A DNA stretch of 64,000 nucleotides, from assembly GCF_017591425.1 (NCBI RefSeq), contig NW_024465777.1:62001-126000 (forward strand), given 5' to 3'. The notes beneath the pieces are model-generated. The model had not been told where the DNA came from and did no database searches. It saw nothing but the letters and a program-made list of their open reading frames with translations. This document shows positions 1 to 12,149 of this stretch, one piece after another. Each line of letters opens with the position of its first letter. Within the stretch, counting starts at the first letter, position 1. A program made the position numbers and the translations under genes. The DNA comes from Ochotona curzoniae. Lineage: Eukaryota; Chordata; Mammalia; Lagomorpha; Ochotonidae.

Positions 1-767
1 TTGCAAATCAGCTGCATCTGGGGAAGAAGGGAGGCTTTACTCCAGGGACTGATGTTGTGATAGAGGAATCCAGGCACTGTTAGAGGCATGGGTAGGGACT
101 CTGTTCCATTTCCTTGAGTCCCACAGTAGGGCTCTGCGTTCTGGAGCACAGAGAAGGAAGAGTTGGATCAGGGTAGTGTAAGGTAGTACTAAGGGCAAGG
201 CTTGCTATGCTGTGGAGCACAGTAATTATAGCCTCACAGGACAATTTAAGTGTAAATTGAATAAGTTAAATAGCATTCTACACTTATTTCCTCCCATCCA
301 TCCACATATGAAGTATTGTAGAGCCACATGTAACCAGTGGTTTCCACTTTGAAGCAGAGGCAGAGAACATTTCCATATCCCCAAATATTCTCTTGTGCAG
401 TGTCAGCAGTTACATTCTGGGCAGGAGCAGAGAGTGAGTGCCTGTATCCCTGTCAATTACATGGCTTCTCCAGCAGTGACTTAGCCCTGCCGTTGCAGCA
501 GGAAAGCAGCCAGAGAGCATGTGTGTCTGAGTGAGCGGCCTGTGTGCAGTCAGCATCTGTGTACACATAGAGCAGTGCCAGTATTGGGCTGTGGGTCTTA
601 CTTCGCCAAACTTTGTGTTGAGGAAGACTTGAAGAATCTGAATGAGTAGGAAAGAAGAAGGAGACAAAGGTCTGGGTGTAATGCATGCTTCAGAAGCTGC
701 AAGAGCCCAGGAGAATGGGGGCTGAATGATCAGAGTCTTCATGGCTCTTACTAGGTAAGAGGATTGG

Positions 768-910
768 TAAGAACTTGAACTGTGGTTATGCATCAAGGTG
801 GAGGAATCCACCAAGGGGGGAGGGGTATGGGAGGGGTGGGGGGAATCCTCAGTGCCTATAAAACTGTATCACATAATACAATGTTAACAACAATTAAAAA
901 AAAAAAAGAT
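768..910 (+). mobile_element. 5'-truncated LINE-1 3' end (intron 2, unit A)
   Basis: The end of a lagomorph-type LINE-1 3' UTR: a G-rich stretch, then CCTATAAAACTGTATCACAT, then an A-rich tail at 893-909. The same text occurs at 51,240-51,360. Unit B lacks it at the matching site (about 16,470). Short GATTGG repeats flank it, at most a weak target-site duplication. Confidence 0.7.
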
Positions 911-2635
911 GATTGGGGCATCCCTAGAAGGCAGAAAATGTGAGTCCTTCAGAGATCACAGGCCCTGGATGGAAAGAGCAGTAAATCACAGAGATCCCAT
1001 TGGATGGTACTTCTTACATGAGTAGTTTGGCAGGTGGTGTGCTGCATATGTTTAAATGGACTATTGTTCTTGTGTTAAAGCATCTTTCTCAGCCCTGCAT
1101 TGCATTATGACTTGTGAGCCTAGAATTCTCTCAGAGCTGTGTTTCTGGGACATCAGATCTCATTTTATGAACAGTATCATGTCCTGAACTGAATCTGTTG
1201 CTGGACTCTCATCGGAACTTTTGGGAATTCTATTCTCCCCATCTGTGTCCTCTCTGGCCTTCACTGATCTTCCCTATGTGCTGGTCTGTGTGCTAACCCC
1301 CTCTCTTTGTTGGGACGTGAGTGCTAGTCAATTACAGGTCATTCTGTGAATTCATTTTACTCTAATTGCTTCTTTATAGTCCCTGTGTCCAAACCTACTC
1401 ACATTCTGAGGTTCTGGGTTGTAGGACATGAACTTATATGGTTTGTGCATATAGCATTTGAGACAGTCCAAGACATACAGTGTAGCTCATCATGTATATT
1501 AATCACTTAGTAATCTTTTGTATGACACTCTGTTTTTCCAGCCTTTTGTTAGTGCTCATATAAGTTATCTCCAGTTATTTTGTTCCTAAAAGCAAGGCTG
1601 CATTGAGTAATCAGTACTTAGCTCTTTGCTTGCTTGGAAAGAGACTTGGAATTGGAATTGATAAGTCAAAGGACAAAAATGCTAGTTTTCATTTGGTATT
1701 TGTCTAAACCTGAAAGTGTTGCTCCGTATTATTCTTAATTTTTGGAAACAATTATTGTGAGGAAAATATGAATCACTAACAAGTGAACTACCAAAATTCA
1801 CTTATCATTTATCCATATGGCTTATTCTTAATATATTTAAAAATATATTTATTTATTTGGAAATAAGAGACTCAGAGAGCCAGAGAGAGAGAGAGAGAGA
1901 GAGGACCTAGGAAGCCACAGCTAAAGCTAGATGTAGAGATAGACATTGTAGAGAGCTAGAAATAGAAATAGAGATAGTAAAATATTTCTCTTCTCCCACA
2001 TACCACTAACAGACAAGCAGTTGAAGTCAGGAGCCAGACACTCTATCTGGATCCTGGATCTCTCTAAAAAGTGTTAGGAAAATACATGAGGCATCACCAC
2101 CGGCAGAGAGCATCTGTGTGTGTGTGAGTGGCCTGTGTGTAGTTCGCGTCTGTGCTCACACAGACCACAGCCAGCCTGGGGATGTGGGCCATACTTTGTC
2201 AACCTTGGTTTCCAGGGAGATTTTGAGAATCTGAATGAGAAGGAAATGAGAAGGGGGCAAAGGAATCAGGGTGAGTCATGCATCAAAAGCTTGAGGAGGT
2301 CCTAAAAGAGTTGAGGTGGAGGAGAATGGGGTTCAGAGAGATCATAGGGTTTGTGGGGCTGTGAGGTTTTGGGCTTCCTAGAGGGCAGAGAATGAGGGTC
2401 GGAGTCTTCAGAGAGCTCACAGGGCCTGGAGTGGGTATACTGGAGAGTCCAGTTATGATCTTTTTGGACAAGTACAGGACCACCTTGAGCAGGTGTGCAT
2501 GCAGCACACTGTGCATCTCAGAGGATCTCTGGTGTTCTGTGTGGATGGCACCCTCTAAGGTGTTCAGTGCACACTCGATGCACAAACGTTCAGTGTGTGC
2601 CTGTATCTCTCAGACTGTTTCCCTCTGGGTCCCAG
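911..2635 (+). other. Unit A intron 2 remainder
   Basis: Intronic sequence that aligns with 16,490-18,148 of unit B. It includes an AT-rich stretch and a truncated minus-strand C-repeat SINE with a GA run at about 1,840-2,075. No other gene is visible. Confidence 0.6.
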
Positions 2636-3734
2636 GTTGCCTTGTTGTATGAGAACAATGGTTATCTGTACTTCATCTGTGGCGGGTCGCTCATCAAACG
2701 GAACTGGGTTATGACAGCTGCGCATTGCTTCCTGTGTTCTGCTACAGTGCCTCTCTTCCCTGATCTTTGTCCCTGTGAGACGCAGACATCCTGTGCCAGT
2801 GGGTGGCCATAGGAGGTGGACAGTGAAGCCTAAACTGACCTTTCCTCCTTTGACAGCTACGATGGGCAGTACTGAGTGCTGTTAGGTGTGCACAACCTGT
2901 CTTCACTGTCGAGTTCTCAACAGCAGATCATCCCTGTGTAAAGGATCATCAAGGACGCAGACTATGATGATGATGATGCATCCTTAGGGTAAGTGATCTC
3001 TCAGCCTGGGAGCAGGTTTCGGTGTTCTTCCTTTCAAGATCCACAGCTCACCTGGAGCCTCCCAGGGACAGTGGGGAGGATGACCACACTGGCCTAGCTC
3101 CCACACACTGAACAGATTTTTAGAGACCGGCAGTATTAATCTGTCTACCTACACAGGGGACAGCATGTCTTGGGAGAGGGAGTAAGTTCTCCCGGGACTG
3201 CTGGACTCAGTGTCCTGGAGCCCAGGAGCCTCAGACCCTTTCCCCAAGTCCAAGGTGTGCTGTGCTCAGCAGAGATTCCTCCAGCACAGCCTGGGTTCCT
3301 AGGCTCTGTGGGCAGAAGAGGAGGCCGTGGGTGTCCCTCCCTCCCTGAGTGTCCTGGGCATTGAGTGCCTGTTCTGGCCTTCAGGGTTTCACTTGTCCCA
3401 GGTGACCTGAAACACTGTACACCTTTATTTCTGGAGGCTTTAATGTTTTATTGTGAGAGGTCACAGGAAGGGGCAGAACCATCATACTAACACTATGGAA
3501 GTGAGAGGCCATTGATAGAAACCCAGGCCCAGGCGCTTCCCCACAGGGCTTCCTGGGGATATATGGAGATAAGAGAGACCCAGAGGAAATGCTTGTAGTG
3601 ACAGCAGACAGAGTGTGAGCTGTGGGAGAGCAGCACCTGTCTGCCCTGGCAACCTGCTAAAAGTATCAGATCTCAGGCTTCAGTCTGATCACAGCCCCAC
3701 AAACATTGGTGGGTCCTTGTATTCCACGTGTCTT

Positions 3735-3778
3735 TAAAATTGTTGCTTATTTGTTTTAGTTGAACACAGAGAGATGAA

Positions 3779-3825
<47 letters not shown>

Positions 3826-3834
3826 TGTGTGTGT

Positions 3835-3885
<51 letters not shown>

Positions 3886-4150
3886 AGACAGAAACAGAGA
3901 GAAGTAGAAAATGTCTTCCTACTCTAAACACACCCTGCAGCTAAGGCTGGACTTGTCCAGAATGGACAGGAATTGTCTCTGAGTCTCTCAGTGGTTGCTG
4001 AAACAAAAACATTTGGGCTGTCATCTGCTGATCCAGGGTGCATATGAGCACCAAACTGGGATGGGAAGCCAAGTTTCGACTTGAAACTAAGCACTGTGAT
4101 GTGTGATGCAGCCTCTTCACCACTGTGCCCACGCCACTCCCCAAAGTGTG
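3735..4150 (-). mobile_element. C-repeat SINE with (GT)n(GA)n, unit A intron 4
   Basis: Antisense tRNA-derived lagomorph SINE. Its T-rich 3' side carries (GT)n at 3783-3834 and (GA)n at 3838-3882. The same insertion is present in intron 4 of B (19,315-19,640), C and D, so it predates the duplications. Confidence 0.65.
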
Positions 4151-4329
4151 TTATTAAACTGTCATGTTTTGATGTAGCTGGGGTGTGAAGGTCAACAGTG
4201 GAAACCAAGGTCAATTTTGATGAACAAGAATGGGAAAGACTGAAGAGGTGGAGGTTTCTGGAGTGTTGTGTGTCTTAGACACGGATGTTGGGTAGACAGG
4301 AACGGTAGTGTTCATTTAAGTGTTAAGGT

Positions 4330-4860
4330 GTTCTTATTATTATTTTCCATGATTCAATTTTGGAGTTTAAAAGATTGTTCCTTTCCCCAACCCCTCTCTT
4401 CTTCCCTCCTGATTTCTACCTTCCTATATTTCCTCAAATATCATTATAATTGTACATTTCTTTAGTAACAGTAACAAGTTTAGCATTCTAAAATTTATGT
4501 CCATCATGGTATTTCAGGTGTTGCCAATCACAGAAAATATGGTATCAAATTTTCAGATATATTCAGCAGTTTCGTTGGTGGTCTTCCTTTTATTAGGGAG
4601 AAGTGGTGCACACTGCAATGTAACTTTACCTACAGACATGCAGGTGTTAGAGTTCATTCATGAAAATTATGAATTTTAATTGTACTGAATATATCTATGT
4701 AGTTATATATACTGAATACAACTATGTAGGTGTGACAACACTATTGCAAATGTAGAATTTCATTCTTTTCAATAGCTGTGTGGTATTTCATGGGGTAGAT
4801 CCTTCATATTTTCTCTCATACTTACTCTCTTATGTTCTTATAGCAGGTGTTGCTAGTAGA
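4330..4860 (-). mobile_element. Antisense LINE-1 3' fragment, unit A intron 4
   Basis: Contains the phrases typical of antisense mammalian LINE-1 3' ends, such as TAGAATTTCATTCTTTT followed by AGCTGTGTGGTATTTCAT. Shared with the other units but shortened here. Confidence 0.55.
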
Positions 4861-5689
4861 TTTGTGTGTACAACCTTCTGCAGGTGTGAAGCCTTTGAGC
4901 AAAGGTTGGGCATGGGATCTGGTTCCTTTTGAGAGTCAGGTTCTACATGATTCTTCCTTCCCCACAGCTATCACATAGTCCTAGGAAGACTAGAACATTG
5001 CTGTGTTGATGGACAAAGTTTAGCTTGCTACCCTCCCTCCTCCTGGATACAAGCTGCCAAATGGGACACCATGTTACATCAGTGACTGGGGCTACACGTT
5101 GAGTCGAGTATGTACTGACCAGAAAGAGTGGGAGAAAGAGAAACACTGGGTCCATGGACAGTGATGCAGTGGTACACAATACTTTTGGATGTTGGGATAA
5201 TGGGAGGAGCATCCCCTTGGATCTGAGGAGCTGTGGGACCTTGAATGCCGCACCTCTAGAAATCTAGCCAAGATCCAGACATACGCTTATTGCTCTGTGT
5301 TCCTACAGCTGAAGGTCCAGACTCAGATGTACTACTGGAGGGTCTGATGCTGCCTTTGGTGGATCATGAACACTGCTCTGATCCGGAGTGGTGGGGTGAC
5401 AACGTGAAGCGCTGTCATGTGTGTGCTGATGGATATGAAGTCTCTGGCTGCTTTGTGAGTCTCCTTACACTGACAATTGGGGAAGGGTCTCAGTGTTCTA
5501 CTATCTTTCTGGAGGTGGAGGAGCTGCCTTCTATGTTAGCTCCAAGTAGATTCCAGGCCAGGCAACACTTGGAGGAAGTCAGCACAGCCCACACATCACT
5601 GACTCCTGTCCCACCTTATATTCCCCCTCACCCGGGAACCATCACTGTCCCTTCCTCTTCCTGGTGCTCAGTCTTCCCATCAGCACAGC

Positions 5690-5950
5690 AGGGACACTCG
5701 CACCACCACCTTGAGTCACCCACTCTGGGCTCTGCAGGGATCCTCAACCACTGTGCTGTTGCAGCTGAGTCCTCCTAGGCAGCAGGGAAGGTGCTGCCAG
5801 CAGGGGGCGCTGGCATCTCTCGGGGATCCCCCTGTGCCAGGGGCTGTGCTGAGGTCCTGTGTGGGTCCCTTCCTGCTCAGCAGGTGTGGTAGCACAGACC
5901 CTGGTCCTGGCCAGCTGAGGCCCTGAGGCTGGGAGACGTGCAGCAGTGTG
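5690..5950 (+). promoter_or_regulatory. Unit A intron 6 conserved block with CTCF-type core
   Basis: The core CCAGCAGGGGGCGCTGG is at 5797-5813 and fits the CTCF consensus CCASYAGRKGGCR. The surrounding 200-250 bases are nearly the same in all four units, although this unit's gene is dead. Confidence 0.7.
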
Positions 5951-6639
5951 GGTGTGTCTGCAACCCCCAGGTCAGGGTCAGGGACAATTCCTTCCAGCTG
6001 AGAAGATGGCAGGTAAGTTTCCACCCCTCTGACCATGACAGGGTGACTCTGGAGGACCCCTCAACTGCCCTGCAGAGCATGGCTTCTGGATGGTCTGTGG
6101 CATAGTCAGCTTTGGTTCTTTTTACCTGAGTGTCGTGCTTCATTGACTGAATTAATTTTGTGTGGACTGGGCAGCTGGCAGGGCTTCACTGGGGCATGGG
6201 GCATTTTCCTGAGATGAGCTAGGGGACAAGACAGAAAGGGCATATTGGTGTTTTGTGGCTGCAGGGATCATAGAAGGGCATTGTTGGAGGGTCCGTGGTG
6301 ACATCTTGAGGGGCATGGAGATGTGTTATGCTCTGTGTGGCCTCAGAATTTCACAAACTTTAGGTGGAGCTTTGTACTTCCTTCTTCAGTGAGAATCTCT
6401 CATTGTGTCCTCTGCTCAAACCATTTCTTGTCATAGATTACAGACCATCACACAGCCAACTGTTAGAGAAGATGTGGAATGGTGAGGGCTGTGATCAGGG
6501 AAGCTGATGCTCTGGCATCTTCTGGGGACAGCTAGTTACAGAAGCATAATTTTGTCCACAGTCTCAGCAGTGACTATCACTTAGAGTCCATGTAAATATG
6601 CACCAAGGCCAGTGATAGGGTCCTTCGTAGTTTAATCAA

Positions 6640-6800
6640 GATCACTGATGAGGTAAGTACTATGGTCACCACAACCATTAGTGAAGAACCTGAGGCTCAG
6701 AGAGAGCAAATCACTTTCCCAGGACCCACAGGGAATAAGTGGTGAGACTGGAAGCTGACCCCAGTTTTATGTGACTCCAGAACCTGTGATGCTAACCAGG
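6640..6800 (+). repeat. MIR SINE, unit A intron 7
   Basis: Contains the MIR hallmark CTGAGGCTCAGAGAG and the later GTGACTCCAGAACCTGTGAT. Orthologous copies sit at 22,370-22,533, 41,850-42,021 and 62,870-63,026. Confidence 0.7.
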
Positions 6801-6889
6801 ATGTTCTGTCCTCTTCCTTTTCCAGAACATTGGCAGTTGTTCCTGCTGTTCATGAGGACCCCACATTCTCTACAAATAATAAAGATTTC

Positions 6890-7700
6890 TCAGCAAGTTT
6901 TGAGTTGGGTCTTTTTTCTACATTGCCTCTTCCCCTGTGGTGTGTTCCTGAAATCTGAGAGCTGAATTGCAGAGATGAGAGCAGATTCAATCTCTCATGT
7001 GAGGACAAGAATAATTTTGTTCCCAGGTCAAAGACGGTGTCCTGATGGTGTGATGATGCTCTTGTTTTGGTTGGGACTGTTGATTCTCAGACCCAGGACT
7101 TCCACTGTTGAAACTGAGGTAGTACCAGGACAAAGGACAAGCAGGTCCACTAGAATTAGTCCCTAGATATCAGTGTCTTCCCATGGAGGCACAGCAAACA
7201 ATGACACCTTCAATGAGTCTGAGGTTCTCTGCTCTGGAGGCTCATGGTAGAGTGGAAGGTCAGGGGTTCATTCCTCCACTGACTTGCTGGAGAAGGAGTG
7301 CTGTTGTCATTCACTCATTCACTCACTATCATGCATTCCTTATTTTAGTGGTGGGCTCTGAAGGGGAGGGTCAAGTGAATCCTGCTCTGAAGTGATCATT
7401 ACTTACTGAGATGTATGTCTGGCAGGGACATCCAAGAAACATTGACTGACTTCGTCTTCATGACCAGCACCAGGATGAGAGTGTAGAGATGAGTGGGATA
7501 GCCTGAGTGAACCCTGGTCACCGGACAATGCATCACACACACGCCAAACAGGAACAGGTGTAGTGCTGCACACAGAGCACATAAATAGTCAAGTGTTAGC
7601 ATCTGACATGCAGGAAGATTAAACAAAACACAGCCCACCTGGATCTGAACTCCACTTGATGGAGCCTAGCCCCAGCAAAGCACTTGTCAGTCACTCTCAT
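6890..7700 (+). other. Unit A downstream flank
   Basis: Unique-looking 3' flank that aligns with 22,620-23,470 of unit B and, more distantly, with 42,110-42,960 and 63,120-63,960. No coding signal beyond chance frames. Confidence 0.6.
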
Positions 7701-7924
7701 TATTACTTAAAATATTGATTTTAGTTTTTATTGTAAGGTCACATCTACAGAGAAGGAGATACAGAGAGAAATATCTTCCATCTGCTCTTTCCCTCCCCAA
7801 GTGGCCAGAATGGCCGGAAATGAGCCAAACCATCTCACTCTCTCTCTTTCTCTCTGTATGTGTGTTTCTCTGATCTTCTTTTTCTCACTAATACTGCTTT
7901 TAAAGTAAATAATAAATAAGTCTT

Positions 7925-7972
<48 letters not shown>

Positions 7973-8757
7973 ATGTACGTGTTTTTTGCAAAAGAGGTAT
8001 TTCGGATAGTGAGTCACAGCCATAGTATGCAGCAGAGACACTGGATTGGCAATTTGTGGAGGATATATAAGAGTTCTAGAATCACACAGGCATTGCTCAT
8101 TCTGACTAAGGTAAACTGGTGACAAGTAACTTATATGTGTGGCTAAGGCACAATAGGACTGAAATTCTGAATGTCCTCTTCCTCCTGATGGATGAGAGCA
8201 GGGCCCTTGGAGAATTATCCAGAATAGCTTCAGAATAAAGCATGGTGGAATGTGGTGTCCAGGCATGGTGTCCCCATAAAATACTACCATGTGTCAGAGA
8301 AGAGATGAGAACAGCTATGGTCCCTATGATCCCTTCTCACCACACATGGGAATAAGAAAATTTTGCCACAGATGGTTAATGATTTGATCAGCATTTCAAT
8401 TTTCATTACAAAAGATATTATAGTCTCAATAATTCAAACTTAAAGTAAGTTTTAATGAATAACTTGATTTTTTAATATAATACTGTGTTGTAGTGGATTA
8501 AGCCACTATCTGTGGTGCAATGCCCTGATTGATCTTTCCCTCTAGCTCCCTGCTAGTGTTCCAAGGAAGGCAGTGGAATATGATTGTGGCTATTCAGGAT
8601 TTGAGGGTGCAACTCACGGTGTGGTGTTGATTCAGGTATAAGAGAGATGCTGGGGAATTTGTACGTTTTACTTCATTTCTGTTCACTTTTAGGTGGGTAA
8701 TATGTGAAACTATTTAAATTTTCAACATTAGGTAATAAGAAATAATAATCAAAATAG
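7700..8757 (-). repeat. Truncated C-repeat SINE, (GT)n and AT-rich flank
   Basis: About 7,706-7,835 is the 3' side of a minus-strand SINE also found at 23,479-23,740. A (GT)n run lies at 7927-7971. The following 400 bases match 43,390-44,090 downstream of unit C and include further SINE debris. Confidence 0.5.
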
Positions 8758-11731
8758 GTGTATTTAACATTAATCCTTGGCAGCTGGGCGAGTTTGGGAG
8801 TGGTTCAGGCATTGGGGTTGGGGCAACTGCAGCACCCTGCAGTGTGGCGGCTGTGTGTTGGTGGGTGCCCCTGCCAGGTCAGACCCAATGCTGGGGACTC
8901 ACGCCAAAGACACTGCTGGAAGGCAGTGAACAAGTCCTCGGCTTCCCCCAGGGCGGCCAGTGTACCAAGTGGTGCCAGACTTTGCCTGCTGGCCGCCTGG
9001 CAGCGAACTCTGGATTTTTAAGATATGTAGTTGCTCTCTGGGGACACCCATGACTAAGGCCAGTTTTAGTGTAGGTGAGAAGTGAGTTTTGGGTCATGAA
9101 AGTTTCAGGCATGCGTGGGGACTGAGACCTGGTGGTTTGGAGGGAAGTATCCACAAGATAATTTGGGTTACACAGATTCACCAGCCCAATTAGCAATCCA
9201 GAGATGAGCTGTTAGCATAGAACATCACTGATCACCACACACCAGCCCACACCAAAGGTATATATGGGGCCCTCTTTGGCAGTGTTGGGTACCATTACCC
9301 GATTGGGTGATGGATTGGTGGAGTGGTCCCTTTTGGCAGGATCAAGACACTATCCAGCAAGTGAGAGAACTTGGTCTGGGCGCAGACTCTGTGGGGTTGT
9401 ATGGGCCCAACCCTGTGGAAATACAAGTCCTGCTGCTTAGCTTGCAAGCTGGGGTTGTGCTGGATTAAGCTAGGAGTGACGATGCCTCCTGCCCTCACTC
9501 ACAGGTAAAGGAACCCACAACAGTCAGGGCAGGCCAAGGCAGCAGCACCTGAATGTGCATCCTAAAACAGGATGTGGGGTGGGCTGGGCTGCCACTGAAA
9601 GGGGGCAGAATGGGCAGGGCTGAACAAACCTTAACTCACAAGAAACAACAGAAATTAGGTTGGAGCACAGGTCAAGCCAAGTAGGCCCTGGCACCTACTG
9701 ATCTGCTTGAGCCAGGGATGCTAAGCCACAGCATCTAAGGCAGGGGCCAGGACAAATGAGGGGCTCTGCCAAGCAGAGTCAGACCAACCACTGGCCTGCA
9801 CGTGATCTATGGCTGGGGATAGGCCCAGTTGGGGAGCTAAGGGGACACCCCAGCTGATTTGAGTTTCCCAGCAAGAAGCACATGGGCTGGAATTGGGGCT
9901 GCGTTCAGGTCAGGAAATGGTTGTAACCTCACTTGGCACAAGTGTGGACTGAGACTGGAAGCACCAAGCCAGGCCAGACTCCAACACTCTCTGGTGCTCT
10001 GGAGGACCAGGGTAGATGTGTGACAGACTAGGCTAGGTCTCAGCCCTTACTGAACCATTTGTGAGCTGTAGGTGGGTATGGAAGAGTTGTGGCTGGGTTG
10101 AAACATCCAACAGTAAGAACCAGATTGGGTTGAAGGCCAGTCAGGAAAAGCCACTGTTCCTGCTAGGACAGGAGGTGAACTGAGTAGGGCTGGCTCATGG
10201 AACCCACTGGTGTGCGTGAAATCTAGCACTGGGAGGGTTTCTGCTGGAGGAGCCTGGACAATTACTCTGGCAGTACAGAGTCCCTGCAGGTAAGCACAAG
10301 AAGCACAATAGGAAACAGCCCAGAACAGGCAATGAAAATTGTGCCACTGGCATACACATGGCATGGGTTGGGGACAGACCAACCTGAACCTGTTCACATC
10401 ACTTGCTGGCAAATCTGAGCACCAGAACAGAGTGTGGGTTGAGCCAGGTTCAGTTGCAACACATACTAGTACACATTAAGGAATGCCAAGGCAAGATGAG
10501 CAGTGCCAGATGTGATTGCAGTGCCCAAACAGCACATGTGATAATCAGGGGGAGAAGGCAAAGTTGGCAGGGGAATGTGGGCTCCCCTGCTGGACAACTT
10601 CTTCCATCAGAAAGCTTGAGTCTGGATGGGGGCGTATCAGACTAGGCAGGGCTACCACACCTGTGGGCCTCATGTGAGCTTGATTGAGGAAGGGCCAGAT
10701 TGGGCTGACTGTCCCGATTGGTGCAAGCAAAAACTAGAGTGGGTAAGGGTTGGTTGGGCTTTGCCACATCATCAGATGCAGAGGCTGACACTAGTGGATA
10801 ATTCTGTCAAGTCAAATGCCAGAACCACCTGGAAAGTGCATAATCTGGAAGTGGGTGTGGCCTGGAAGGGAAATAGTGGGTACCTCCCTTGGGGTTACTA
10901 CTCTTACTGGACAGCATGAAAACCAGGACAGGGGCAGGGTTGGCTAGACAGAAAGCCACCTGCCAGTATGTGTGAAGGCTAGATAGTAGGTTGGTTGGGT
11001 TGAACTAGGCTTCAATGCCCATACACAAGTACCAGACCTAAATGGGATGTGGGAAAGTATGTCTGCGGTAAATACTGGCAAGCATGGAAACCAGGGTTGG
11101 GGCAGGTCTGGTGGGGGTTATGGGGAGTCGCTCCAACAAGGCTGCAGCTCCCATTGATTTGCATGAGGACCGAGTATGAAGTGGGTAGGAACGAGCTGGA
11201 CTACAGCACCCGATGATTCACAAGGAAGACAGGGCTGGAAATAGAACGTACCCAGCAATATCAACGACCAGCATGTGCATAAGCTGATTGGGACGACAGA
11301 TGATGTTGGAGTGTGTACTGTCAAACTCATGCAAGAATCGGGTATCGGATCATTTCAGATGCAGTTTCTTTGGAGATCTCTCTAACTGAACTGCTGATCT
11401 TAGAACCCCAACCATGAAGAGACTATGTCAGCCAGTGAATTCTGAATAGGTTTCATTGTGATTGGAAGTGTGAGATTGGAAGCAATCCAGAACTGTTCAA
11501 CTATCAAAACTGCTTCAGCAGGACCCTCGGAGCGTGGCTCAAATCAGGGATCTGGGATGGGTGGGAGGTTCGTTGGGGCTTTCTCCTTTGTTTCTCCCCT
11601 GATCTCAGATACAGGAAAAATTATAATATTATTGTGGAAACAATGATATTACCAACTTTCACCTTTTAGCCCCTGACCCTTTGTACCCTAATCAACTAAG
11701 TAAGATTATTAAATAATAGTTTAAAAAAATG
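8758..11731 (+). repeat. GC-rich degenerate tandem-repeat element upstream of unit B
   Basis: A GC-rich leader (8,758-9,520) is followed by many imperfect units built on phrases such as GGGCTGGGCTG, CAGCACC and CACTGGT (9,520-11,330). Then comes a non-repetitive 3' part ending in an A-rich tail near 11,730. The 5'-leader, repeat, 3'-unique, A-tail order suggests a retroposed element, either a LINE 5'-UTR type or a composite SVA-like element. The family is not identified. Confidence 0.5.
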
Positions 11732-12083
11732 AAATTAATCCTTAGGCCCAGCATGGTAGCCTAGTGTCTAAAGTCCTTGCCTTGCATGTGCCAGAATCTC
11801 ATATGGGCACCGGTCTAATCTAGGCTGCTCTGCTTCTCATCTAGCTACTTTCTTGTGGCCTGGGAAAGTAGTCAAGGATGGCTCAAAACTTGGGACCCAT
11901 ATCCTTGTGGGAGACTTGGAACAGGCTCTAGCCAGGCTCCTGGTTTTGGAGTGGCACAATTCCGGGCTTTGCGGCCACTTGGGGAGTGAATCATTGGATG
12001 GAAGTTCTTCCTCTCTGTATGTCCTTCTCTCTGTAAATCTGCCTTTCCAATAAAAATAAAATAAATCTTTAAATTAATCCTTA
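11732..12083 (+). mobile_element. C-repeat SINE with target-site duplication
   Basis: A full-length tRNA-derived lagomorph SINE at 11,745-12,070 (GTGGCCTGGGAAAG and GTGAATCATTGGATGGAAG phrases, AATAAAAATAAA tail). It is flanked by AAATTAATCCTTA at 11732-11744 and 12071-12083. It landed in the A-rich end of the preceding element. Confidence 0.85.
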
Positions 12084-12149
12084 AGCTCATTTAGATCACA
12101 TGAATTTAACATTGTAACACATTTACCATTAACTTATTTACAATTATTC

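Larger units (their letters stand above)
1..6883 (+). pseudogene. Unit A: decayed elastase-family (CELA3-like) serine protease, exons 3-8 visible
   Basis: This is a broken copy of the neighbouring secreted protease genes; exons 1-2 lie before the window and the window starts inside intron 2. Visible exon remnants are 2636-2733 (exon 3, with the H57 motif AAHC), 2857-2988 (exon 4), 4968-5107 (exon 5), 5309-5454 (exon 6), 6042-6159 (exon 7, with GDSGGP) and 6826-6855 (exon 8, Cys-rich tail and stop). Breaks: TGG to TGA at 2873-2875; a second in-frame stop TAA at 2939-2941; the exon 3 donor changed from GTGAGT to GTGTTC; catalytic Asp replaced by His in exon 5 (YHIVL instead of YDIAL); a net 2-base loss in exon 5 that shifts the frame; and a deletion of roughly 35 bases in exon 7 that removes the segment around Cys220. 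Exon 3 differs from unit B at only about 4 of 98 bases, so the decay is recent. The AATAAA signal is kept at 6878-6883. Confidence 0.85.

Noticed and set aside
2392..2812. Open frames spanning unit A exon 3 as evidence of a working gene
   Set aside because: The exon is preserved, but two stops, a frameshift, an exon 7 deletion and a weakened donor elsewhere in the unit rule out a functional protein.
3781..3882. Regular short repeats as a possible CRISPR array or regulatory repeat
   Set aside because: These are (GT)n(GA)n microsatellites attached to a SINE tail, ordinary for mammalian introns; similar runs are at 7,927, 19,357, 38,737, 43,354 and 54,059.
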